The notes beneath the pieces were generated by a model. The model saw nothing but the letters and a program-made list of their open reading frames with translations. It was not told the origin of the DNA and ran no database searches. 64,000 nt of DNA from Hymenobacter gelipurpurascens. Its GTDB lineage: Bacteria; Bacteroidota; Bacteroidia; Cytophagales; Hymenobacteraceae. Below are positions 57,001 to 64,000 of this stretch, piece by piece. The stretch covers positions 1 through 64,000 of the forward strand of contig NZ_FYEW01000002.1 of assembly GCF_900187375.1 (NCBI RefSeq), written 5' to 3'. The position numbers and the translations under genes were made by a program. Numbering within the stretch: position 1 is the first letter of the stretch; the number at the start of each line of letters is the position of its first letter.

Positions 57001-58764
57001 TTAGCGTTTACCGAATATCCGCTCTAAGAGGCCGCTTCTACGCTTGGTTTTGGTCTTAACCTTGATTTTGGTGGGAGCCGATGTGCCCACGGTAGGCCTA
57101 GGCGTGGGTACCGGACGCGTGGGTGCTGGCACGGTAGGCTGCGGGGCAGGTACCGGAGCCGGCGCGGGTGTAGGAGCTTGGGCCATTACAATTTCGGCGG
57201 GGCGGCCGGTGCTAAGCACGCGCACGGGCGAGCTTTCATTGTGGAGCCGGTCTACGGCCGTGAGGTAGTAGCCGTAGGCCACTCCGCGGCGGGCGGTGGT
57301 ATCGGCAAAGAACAGACCGCGGCCGGCTTGGGGGCGCAGCACCGCCAGAATATTGCGCGGGTCGTCGGGGGTGGGCTGTGTATTGGTATCGAAGCGGTAG
57401 AGCACGTAGTAGGCAGCCGCGTCGCCATCGGAAGCCACGGGGCTGGGCTGCCAGGTGAGCGTGTTGGCTACTGCCGAAGCTGTGAGCACCAGGTTTTGCG
57501 CGGGGCGCGGCGGCACTGCATCCAGCCAGGGCATGGTGGGTATAAGTGCGGGGTACCGGAACTCGTGCTGCCGCAACGAATCGGTGGTGTGCAGCGGATT
57601 GGAGAGCAACGACTTGGAGCTGAAGAATACGCTGCCGCTGACCTCAGTGGGGTACGAGCGGTTCACGCGTACCTGCCGGGGCAGCTCACGCGGGTTGCGC
57701 CAAGTGGTATCGGCGCGGGTATTTTCCAGCATGCGGTAAGCGCCCTGCCCGATATAGAGGTGGCGGCCATTGCTGTTGCGCGCCCACCACTCTACCAGCA
57801 CCGGGTATTGCGCCACCTTAAAATTGCTGCTCCAATAGAGCTGCGGCAGCACATAATCAACCCAGCCTTGGCGCAGCCACTCCAGTGCGTCGGCGTAGAG
57901 GCCATCGTAGCCCTGGAAGGCTTTGGTGGCCGAGCCGTTGGGGTCGGTGGTTTGGTTGCGCCACACGCCGAAGGGCGAAATACCGAACTTCACCCAGTGC
58001 TTGGTGCTCTGAATGGTATCGTGCAGGGTATGGATCAGCTCGTTCACATTCTCCCTGCGCCAGGCGGCCAGGTCGAGGTTGTTGGGGTTATAGCGGGCGT
58101 AGGCCTGTTCGTCATGAATGGTCTGGCCGGCTTCGGGGTATGGGTAGAAATAGTCGTCGAAGTGGACACCGTCGATGTCGTAGCGCTTCACTACATCCAG
58201 AATTACCTGCGAGATATAGTTGCGCACTTCCGGTAGGCCAGGGTTGTAGAGCAGCTTGCCACTGTAGCGCAAAAACCACTCGGGGTGCTGCCGGAACGGG
58301 TGGTTGGGGGCCAGCCGGCGCGTCACGGAATCCATGGAAGCGCGGTACGGGTTGAACCAGGCATGAAACTCCATGCCACGGTTGTGCGCTTCTTCAATCA
58401 GGAAGGGCAGCGGATCGTAGAGCGGCGACGGGGCCTTGCCCTGGGTGCCGGTGAGCCACTTGCTCCAGGGCTCCAGGCTGCTTTGGTAGAAGGCATCGGA
58501 AGCGGGCCGCACCTGCACAAACACGGCATTGATGCCGCTGCGCTGGTGGTTATCCAGAATCCGGCGGTACTCGCGGCGCTGCTGGTCGGGCGTGAGCGTG
58601 CGGCTGCTAGGCCAGTCGATGTTTTCTACGGTAGCAATCCAGACACCACGCAGCTCCCGCTTAGGCGGAGCATCGGCGGCGGTAGCTACCTGACTGCCAA
58701 ACAGGCAGATGAAACACAAAAACAGTAAAAACAGGAAGCGGCCGGGGGCAATCAATTGAAACAT
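57001..58764 (-). CDS. GHL10-family (DUF187) exported glycoside hydrolase
   Basis: A 587-residue exported enzyme. Signal peptide (to AATAA), a TIM-barrel domain of the glycosyl-hydrolase-like 10 type with ELRGVWIATVENIDWPS, INAVFVQVRPASDAFY, EFHAWFNPYRAS and YDIDGVHFDDYFYPYP, a fibronectin-like C-terminal part and a Pro/Lys-rich tail. Some members degrade denuded peptidoglycan. The ATG at 58764 gives the signal peptide. It follows the VanX gene in the same direction by about 80 bases. Confidence 0.9.
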   Translation of the reverse strand: MFQLIAPGRFLFLLFLCFICLFGSQVATAADAPPKRELRGVWIATVENIDWPSSRTLTPDQQRREYRRILDNHQRSGINAVFVQVRPASDAFYQSSLEPWSKWLTGTQGKAPSPLYDPLPFLIEEAHNRGMEFHAWFNPYRASMDSVTRRLAPNHPFRQHPEWFLRYSGKLLYNPGLPEVRNYISQVILDVVKRYDIDGVHFDDYFYPYPEAGQTIHDEQAYARYNPNNLDLAAWRRENVNELIHTLHDTIQSTKHWVKFGISPFGVWRNQTTDPNGSATKAFQGYDGLYADALEWLRQGWVDYVLPQLYWSSNFKVAQYPVLVEWWARNSNGRHLYIGQGAYRMLENTRADTTWRNPRELPRQVRVNRSYPTEVSGSVFFSSKSLLSNPLHTTDSLRQHEFRYPALIPTMPWLDAVPPRPAQNLVLTASAVANTLTWQPSPVASDGDAAAYYVLYRFDTNTQPTPDDPRNILAVLRPQAGRGLFFADTTARRGVAYGYYLTAVDRLHNESSPVRVLSTGRPAEIVMAQAPTPAPAPVPAPQPTVPAPTRPVPTPRPTVGTSAPTKIKVKTKTKRRSGLLERIFGKR

Positions 58765-58847
58765 TACCGCAAAACTACAAAGACGAACATGGGGAAACGA
58801 CGGAATTATCTCATTCTGAAACTCCACAACGAGACAATGCCCTCATT

Positions 58848-59477
58848 TCATCTTTGCACTGCGTCAAATGGCAAGTCCAGCAGGTCAAACTCGGCCCATT
58901 GCTGATGATCGTAGTGCCACCACTCGCCGGGGTAGTTGATGAAACCGTGCTGACGCATGGTAGCTAGCAGCACACTACGGTTGAGCATGACGTGGGCCGG
59001 CAGTTGGCCGTAGCGCGAGTGGGCGGCCGGCGTCAGGTCATCGAAATCGGTGGGGAGGGGCACTAGCTCGTTGGTGCTCAGCTCAATCAGGCCCACATCT
59101 ACGGAGCAACCCCGGTTGTGGCGGGAGCCGCGCCAGGGCGGGGCGGCAAAGTTTTCGTCCTGCACTTGCTCGTACATGCGCACTGTCACGCTGTAGGGGC
59201 GGTAGGCATCGTATAGGCACAGGCCTAGGCCTCTTTCAGCCAGCGAATCCTGAACGGCTGCCAGCGCCTCGGCTACCGGCTGCCGCAGCAGCGCCCGCGC
59301 CGCCGGGTACACAGCCGCCCCAAAGATATTCTCGTTGGTAGCGTAGCGAATATCGAGCACAATGCCCGGAATCAGCGCCGCCACATCCACTAGCGCATGG
59401 CTCGGGTTGGCTTGCACCAGCTGGCGGTAGTCGCCTACGGAAGTAATGACGGGAAGCCCGTGGTATGGATCAGACAT
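58848..59477 (-). CDS. D-alanyl-D-alanine dipeptidase (VanX family)
   Basis: A 209-residue zinc M15D peptidase that splits D-Ala-D-Ala. The zinc and catalytic residues are intact: His120 and Asp127 in SRHNRGCSVDVG, Glu185 and His188 in GEWWHYD, with Arg93 in DAYRP. There is no signal peptide, so it acts in the cytoplasm. With no vanH or vanA nearby, turnover of peptidoglycan-derived dipeptide is more likely than vancomycin resistance. Confidence 0.94.
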   Translation of the reverse strand: MSDPYHGLPVITSVGDYRQLVQANPSHALVDVAALIPGIVLDIRYATNENIFGAAVYPAARALLRQPVAEALAAVQDSLAERGLGLCLYDAYRPYSVTVRMYEQVQDENFAAPPWRGSRHNRGCSVDVGLIELSTNELVPLPTDFDDLTPAAHSRYGQLPAHVMLNRSVLLATMRQHGFINYPGEWWHYDHQQWAEFDLLDLPFDAVQR

Positions 59478-59592
59478 AAATTCGCAGCAACTATCAACTA
59501 GCGCAAGCTGAACGATAAATGCACTTTGTTACGCCTCCATAAAGTATACGGTTATCTATATTCAATCATCAGCGCCCTGAATAGCCTCCTTT

Positions 59593-60849
59593 TTACTGAC
59601 GCTTTTTAGCTTTCCGGTTGGCCTGCTGCTGCACTTCATACGCGTACACTACTTCGCCCACCCGGCGCAAGAAGGGGAAGCCCACCGTATCGTACTCGTA
59701 CTGGTCGTCGTTGAGCACGCCGTCCGAGTTAGTATAGACCACGGCACTGAGCAGAAACTCCACTCCCAGCGCCTCGTTCCGGATGTAGGCGTTATCAATG
59801 AGGAAGCCGTAGGCCTGCCCGATTTTGTTGTAGATGCGCACGCCCGGCGGCAAAGGAGCGGCTGGGCCGCCAGCCAGCAGAAACTTGGCGTAGTTATCGG
59901 GGTAGGCCGTGGAGTCGTAGTGCGGGAACGTGCTCTGGCGCGGCAGCAAGCTTAGGTAGCGGCGTAGAAACTCCGTATCGGAGGGCGCGAGGGCGAAACG
60001 CTGCCGGGCGGGCACCGCTTCCGGAAACAGCACGGCCCGCAGCACCTGCTGCAGATCAGCCAGGGAGGTGGTGTTTTTGGTAGAGAAGTCGAGGGGCTCA
60101 TTGATGCGCTGACTGCCTTGCATATGCGCCTCTCCAATACGTACCCCCTTGTGGACTGGCCTAGGCCACTTACCCGCGAAAAAAGCGGCCGGCTGCACAT
60201 ACAAGGGGCGCGTGAGAGTCGTATCGGCGTACAGCGCCACCGGGTTGGTATGCCGGGCCGTGGAGTCGGTATCCCCAACGGAGAGGCGGTGGCGCAGCAC
60301 GGTGTGGCGCAAGCCGTGGCGGTACAGGCCAGCGTTCAGCGTTGCGGGGCCAACAAACTCATAGAGCCGGTTGTAGGCGTCGTTATCACTCACCAACAGC
60401 ATCTTGCGGATGTACTGCGCCAGGCTGGCCCGGCCCGTGGCGCTACTGGAGTCGTGCAGCACGGGCGTCTGCCGCGCATAGGCGGAGTCTATCCGCAGAG
60501 GAGCTTCCGGCGTCAGGTCGGGAATGTTGGCTGAAAGGGCCCGCAGCTTTTCCAGCGCCAGTACTGCCGTGGGCAGCTTTATGGCACTGGCCGGGTAGAA
60601 ATACTCGTGCGGCCGCACCCGGTATCGGAAGCTGCGGAAGTGGGGCCGCCCTTGCGCATCGCGGTGTATCTGGGTGTACAGAATCTGAACCCGATGCGCG
60701 GCGGCTTGCTGTAGCACCGGGGCCAGGGCCGCATCTTGCCGCAACAGCCGCCGCAAGGGGTTGCCGGGCTGCGCCTGGGCGGAGCTGCTTTCTGTGGTTA
60801 TCCAGGCTGCTACCAGCAGCAACAGGCCTACGCGCAAACTACACTTCAT
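59593..60849 (-). CDS. Exported class A beta-lactamase-fold serine hydrolase
   Basis: A 418-residue protein with a signal peptide (cleavage near SSAQA). The active-site motifs of class A enzymes are present: SAIK with Ser88 and Lys91, SDN near 154, and KIG near 340 in place of KTG. The general shape is larger than common beta-lactamases, and long loops suggest a peptidase or esterase instead. No antibiotic spectrum can be read from this. It is upstream of the VanX gene in the same direction. Confidence 0.85.
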   Translation of the reverse strand: MKCSLRVGLLLLVAAWITTESSSAQAQPGNPLRRLLRQDAALAPVLQQAAAHRVQILYTQIHRDAQGRPHFRSFRYRVRPHEYFYPASAIKLPTAVLALEKLRALSANIPDLTPEAPLRIDSAYARQTPVLHDSSSATGRASLAQYIRKMLLVSDNDAYNRLYEFVGPATLNAGLYRHGLRHTVLRHRLSVGDTDSTARHTNPVALYADTTLTRPLYVQPAAFFAGKWPRPVHKGVRIGEAHMQGSQRINEPLDFSTKNTTSLADLQQVLRAVLFPEAVPARQRFALAPSDTEFLRRYLSLLPRQSTFPHYDSTAYPDNYAKFLLAGGPAAPLPPGVRIYNKIGQAYGFLIDNAYIRNEALGVEFLLSAVVYTNSDGVLNDDQYEYDTVGFPFLRRVGEVVYAYEVQQQANRKAKKRQ

Positions 60850-60899
60850 GCTGGCAAGATAGGCGACGGGCCCGATCTGCCGCTAGGCCACCATAAACA

Positions 60900-60974
60900 C
60901 GTAGTGCGAAGAATACAGGGCAGGTGCGCTACTCCTAAGAGCCAACGCTGCTGCCTTGCGGTCTTCGCACTACG
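60900..60974. repeat. Imperfect palindrome between genes
   Basis: CGTAGTGCGAAGA (60900-60912) and TCTTCGCACTACG (60962-60974) are perfect complements, with an imperfect stem inside. It may be a terminator or REP-like element. Confidence 0.5.
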
Positions 60975-60996
60975 CGCTTACGGTTACCCGAGTGGC

Positions 60997-61206
60997 CTAG
61001 CTTTTGTGCTCGGGGCCACCGTCGGGGCCGGAGTTGGCGCCGCCTTCCAGGCCGTTGGTCTGGTCACTGTCGCCGTAGCCGCCCCGGATGCCGTCGCCTT
61101 CATCCTGCGTGAGGTCGTGCTGGTTGGTTTGGGGCGTGCTGGCGGGCTTATTTTCGGTGGTTTGCTTATCGGGTTGTTCGGCGGGGTTGGGCGTGGGAGT
61201 GCTCAT
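60997..61206 (-). CDS. Small hydrophilic protein of unknown function
   Basis: A 69-residue acidic protein made mostly of Gly, Asp, Thr, Pro, Gln and Asn, with an ATG start. It lacks hydrophobic segments and is probably disordered. The middle segment DLTQDEGDGIRGGYGDSDQT contains repeated Gly-Asp. No family recognised; composition supports a real product. Confidence 0.55.
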   Translation of the reverse strand: MSTPTPNPAEQPDKQTTENKPASTPQTNQHDLTQDEGDGIRGGYGDSDQTNGLEGGANSGPDGGPEHKS

Positions 61207-61407
61207 GAGAACGAATAGAAAAGAAGATGAATAAAGGAACGGGCCAGTGAAAGCCCGGCTTAAGGCTATACGCCGGCTGGCGGTGGCGGTTGGGACTTAG
61301 TGGCGCAGGAGCTTTTTTCCCGATGCCCCGCAGGTTATCTTGCCGGTACTGCGCGGAGCTTGGCCGAGCAGCTCTACCCCCTATTTTACCGTTTTCATTC
61401 TTTCCCT

Positions 61408-62244
61408 ATGCCTGCTACCGGCTCCGACGCTTTTCTGAAAAAAACCGACGAGGAACTGTATTACTTAGTTGAGCACCCCGAGTTTTATCACTCCGCTCTG
61501 ATTATGGCCGCCTCCCAGGAACTACGCCGCCGAGGTGCGGCCCTGCCTACGCCTGCCGCCTTACCGCCCTCTCCTGCCCCGTTGCCCTTCGAGTATGAGG
61601 AGCCCGAGCCCTCCTTGCTGCGGCGCTGGCTGCCAGCTGCCCTGGCAGTTATGCTGCTGGGCCTGACGGGCTGGCTGATTCTGCGCCACACCAACACCAG
61701 CCCGGCCACAACCGCCACGGCTAAACCAGCAGCTCCGATTGTGCTGGAAAGCGTGAAGGCCCAACCTCTCCCCGATTTTGAGGCCCAAACCAAGATTCGG
61801 CTGCAGGAAATGCGCCAGCAGCTCCCGGCCGCCGACCGCGCCGATACGACTGCCACGGGCCGCTACCTACGCATGGCCCGCCGCTACTGGCTGGCCGAAA
61901 GCCAGGCCGCCCACCTGACGGATATCGCCAAGCGTGACGAAGCAGCGGGCACCTTTCCTGGTCAGCTAGACCTCACGCAGGAGCGCATCAGTTGGTTTAT
62001 GCGTGCCAAAGCCTACAACCAGCACTTGCACCCTATCATGGAAGAACGCCTGACCCTGATGCAACAAGGCCTGGTGCTGCGCCAGACAATGCTCCATAAC
62101 TTTAAATATCGGTTCGATAATCAGCTCATCATGATGGACCGCGACATGAACCAAGCTGATTTTGAGGCCACCGACATCGGCAATGAGCTGCGCGGAAAGC
62201 CCCGGCAGCGCGCTCCTATTCAGGGGCGCCTCTCCGACCTCTAG
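61408..62244 (+). CDS. Single-pass membrane protein with KTDxEL N-terminal domain
   Basis: A 278-residue protein with a cytosolic N-terminal domain (residues 7-43, KTDEELYYLVEHPEFY then QELRRRG), a Pro-rich linker, one transmembrane helix (73-93) and a helical C-terminal domain of about 180 residues. The N-terminal domain aligns without gaps to that of the rhomboid protease encoded next. The ATG at 61408 starts exactly at it. Function unknown; it is a candidate partner or substrate of the rhomboid. Its TAG stop lies in a TAGGCCA word. Confidence 0.7.
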   Translation: MPATGSDAFLKKTDEELYYLVEHPEFYHSALIMAASQELRRRGAALPTPAALPPSPAPLPFEYEEPEPSLLRRWLPAALAVMLLGLTGWLILRHTNTSPATTATAKPAAPIVLESVKAQPLPDFEAQTKIRLQEMRQQLPAADRADTTATGRYLRMARRYWLAESQAAHLTDIAKRDEAAGTFPGQLDLTQERISWFMRAKAYNQHLHPIMEERLTLMQQGLVLRQTMLHNFKYRFDNQLIMMDRDMNQADFEATDIGNELRGKPRQRAPIQGRLSDL

Positions 62245-62362
62245 GCCACCTCATCAGCAATCCTGTCAGGTGCTAGGCCACTGGCAGGATTTATGACGCC
62301 ACCCGCGGGGCCGGCAGTGCAGTTTTCAGCAACCCTGGAAGCGCGCCGCCGGCCCTTCGTTT

Positions 62363-63202
62363 ATGGCTGCACCTGACCCCATTGGCCTATTTGCGCAGAA
62401 AACCGATGCCGAGCTGCTCTACCTGGCGCAGCACGGGCAGCGCTACCCGGCTGCCGTGGTACAGGGCGCGGTGCAGGAACTGCAACGGCGCGGCCTCATT
62501 CCGGAGGAGCTACCCGAACCAGCAGCTAGGCCAGTAGCTGCGCCGCCTGCTGCTCCAGAACCCACAGGCTGGGCGCTGTTGCGCGAAATCAGCCGGGGAG
62601 TTTTCTGGCCTCGGCCCGGCTACTTTATCACGCCTATCCTGCTATGGCTGAATTTACTGGCCTACGCCCTGCTTGGCATGACGGGCTCTGATGTGGTGGC
62701 GCCCAAGGCCGCCGACCTATTGCGCTGGGGAGCAAACTTCTCGCCCCTGACTTTGCACGGTGAGCCGTGGCGGTTGGTCACGAGCTGCTTCCTGCACGGC
62801 GGGCCGGCCCATTTGCTCCTGAACATGTCGTCGTTAGTGTTTCTGGGGCTGATGACGGAGGGCCTGACGGGCCGCTGGCGGTTGCTGCTGGTGTATCTGC
62901 TGAGCGGAGTGGGCGGCAGCCTGCTCAGCTTGTGGTGGCATACGCAGGGCGTGCTTTCGGTGGGCGCTTCGGGTGCGGTTTTCGGGCTCTATGGGCTACT
63001 GCTGGCCACGTTGGCGCTGCACCCCACCTCCTTCGACCGCTCGGCTCGTCGCACGGTGCTGCTCTTCATCTTTTACCTGATGGCCAGCAGTCTGGCCGGT
63101 GGCCTGGAGACCCACGCTACGGATAATGCCGCCCATGTTGGGGGGTTACTTTCTGGTTTGGTGCTAGGGAGTTTGTGGCCGCGTCGGGCGCATCAGGCTT
63201 AA
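62363..63202 (+). CDS. Rhomboid-family intramembrane serine protease
   Basis: A 279-residue protease of the inner membrane that cleaves single-pass proteins inside the membrane. After the KTDxEL-type N-terminal domain (9-44) and linker, six or so membrane helices carry the catalytic pair Ser203 (GASGAVFG) and His258 (AAHVGG), and HGGPAHLLLNM (145-155) provides the oxyanion hole. It lies 118 bases after the membrane protein that shares its N-terminal domain. Confidence 0.93.
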   Translation: MAAPDPIGLFAQKTDAELLYLAQHGQRYPAAVVQGAVQELQRRGLIPEELPEPAARPVAAPPAAPEPTGWALLREISRGVFWPRPGYFITPILLWLNLLAYALLGMTGSDVVAPKAADLLRWGANFSPLTLHGEPWRLVTSCFLHGGPAHLLLNMSSLVFLGLMTEGLTGRWRLLLVYLLSGVGGSLLSLWWHTQGVLSVGASGAVFGLYGLLLATLALHPTSFDRSARRTVLLFIFYLMASSLAGGLETHATDNAAHVGGLLSGLVLGSLWPRRAHQA

Positions 63203-63342
63203 CGCACACTAAGCCTTTTTGCATCCTACAGGTTTATTTCTATATTCGTCAACACTATATTATTATCTGACAGATACTTACAGTCGGTTGTCACTGACCG
63301 TATAAGTAACTGCCTTGTTCCGTCCCTTACCTCAAGCTCGTT

Positions 63343-64000
63343 ATGAAACAACTGTTACATAGAATAGCCACGGCCGTGGCTGCCGTGCTTTTTGCTGGCT
63401 CCGCCCTTGCCCAAACGCCCGCCGCCGTACCGAATGGCACCTTCGAAACATGGGCAACCCGAAGCGGCTCCGAGGCACCTCAAGGGTGGATCAGGACCGA
63501 CGAAATCCTGCTGTTTTCGCCCTTGGCACCCCTGGCCCCACTCCTGGTCCCGACAGGAACTACTACTAAAGCTACCGTTGCGCACGGGGGTAGCTTTGCG
63601 GCACAAATTCAGAATGTGACCAAAACTACACCGCTGGGCAGTGGCGTGCTGCCCGGGGTGTTGTTGCTGGGCCCCCGCGTGAACCCCAATGGCAACGGCA
63701 ATATAGGCGGCGGTGTGCCCTATACCAGTCGGCCTACGCGCCTGCAGTTCTGGTATAAGCTCACCGGCGACAATGCGCTAAAAGACTCTGCGGCGGTAGC
63801 GGTTGGGCTGCTCAAAACCCAAGGCGGCTCCACCGACATTGTGGCCTTCGATGCCGTGTTGCTGACTCCGGCTCCCAACTATACCCTGCTGGATATCCCG
63901 CTGACCTACATCAAAAGCTTTGCTCCCGATACGCTGGAAATGTTCTTTACCTCTGGTCTTGCGGAAACCATTACGGCTGGTACCACGCTCACGGTTGATG
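63343..64000 (+). CDS. Exported protein, start of a gene cut by the window edge
   Basis: The frame is open for 219 codons to the end of the window. It begins with a signal peptide (LLHRIATAVAAVLFAGSALAQ split around the h-region), then NGTFETWATRSGSEAPQGW, the usual opening of PCMD-type or T9SS-secreted beta-sandwich proteins in this phylum. No catalytic motif is visible. A C-terminal sorting domain, if present, lies outside. Confidence 0.8.
   Translation, partial: MKQLLHRIATAVAAVLFAGSALAQTPAAVPNGTFETWATRSGSEAPQGWIRTDEILLFSPLAPLAPLLVPTGTTTKATVAHGGSFAAQIQNVTKTTPLGSGVLPGVLLLGPRVNPNGNGNIGGGVPYTSRPTRLQFWYKLTGDNALKDSAAVAVGLLKTQGGSTDIVAFDAVLLTPAPNYTLLDIPLTYIKSFAPDTLEMFFTSGLAETITAGTTLTVD

Noticed and set aside
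57178..58236. 352-residue plus-strand frame opposite the GHL10 gene
   Set aside because: Shadow of a well-conserved hydrolase; no motif of its own.
58848..59477. Vancomycin-resistance cluster
   Set aside because: VanX-type dipeptidase is present but no VanH, VanA or VanS/R genes are near; a turnover role is more likely.
59593..60849. Classical acquired beta-lactamase
   Set aside because: The motifs fit the fold, but the protein is much longer, has KIG, and lies in a chromosomal context without mobile DNA.

Overview
The window is a G+C-rich chromosomal segment of a Bacteroidota bacterium, most likely from the Hymenobacter group (family inferred, not proven). The reasons are: SusC/SusD outer-membrane uptake proteins; several secreted proteins with type IX secretion (T9SS) C-terminal sorting domains; a PepSY/TonB-receptor locus; promoters of the Bacteroidota type (TTG, 19-21 bases, then TAnnTTTG); and almost no Shine-Dalgarno sequences. 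No phage, insertion sequence, CRISPR array or rRNA gene lies inside the window. It ends inside a gene for a secreted protein.

Layout. 1-460 is a non-coding array of four (to five) repeats, each carrying a leftward promoter; it probably drives a stable-RNA or other strongly expressed unit beyond the left edge. 653-5194 holds housekeeping genes read leftward: purA, a STAS regulator and a Fur-family repressor with overlapping ends, then the (p)ppGpp enzyme SpoT/RelA. 5441-9222 reads rightward: tRNA-Leu(UAG), trigger factor, ClpP and ClpX, a protein-folding and proteolysis block. 9312-14193 holds LpxB, a eukaryote-like 6-pyruvoyl-tetrahydropterin synthase, an iron/cobalamin ABC permease and binding lipoprotein, and the heptose epimerase HldD. 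14447-33271 is a mixed region of oxidoreductases, secreted T9SS proteins (metallophosphatase, CotH kinase-like, cell-surface protein), small lipoproteins, an HTTM membrane protein with a DCC thiol protein nearby, an MBL hydrolase, a Dph6-like enzyme, an M-type DUF885 lipoprotein, a FabG-like reductase and an exported superoxide dismutase. 33423-37898 is a leftward putative metal-uptake operon (small Cys protein, TonB receptor, PepSY membrane protein). 38270-48015 includes a PhoD-like phosphatase, a GH3/beta-lactamase-fold fusion, an acyl-CoA ligase and a NagX-like membrane acyltransferase. 48418-54555 is a SusC/SusD/lipoprotein operon. 55416-61206 holds a ClC exchanger and a wall-related group (GHL10 hydrolase, VanX dipeptidase, beta-lactamase-fold hydrolase). 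61408-63202 encodes a single-pass membrane protein and a rhomboid protease that share the same N-terminal domain.

Three signals stand out. First, the word TAGGCC (reverse complement GGCCTA) occurs about 160 times by eye count, roughly four times what base composition predicts; it sits in genes, between genes, over stop codons and at the centres of palindromes. Second, several convergent gene ends carry very long, almost loop-free perfect palindromes as terminators. Third, the rhomboid and its neighbour look like a protease and partner pair joined by a shared cytosolic domain.
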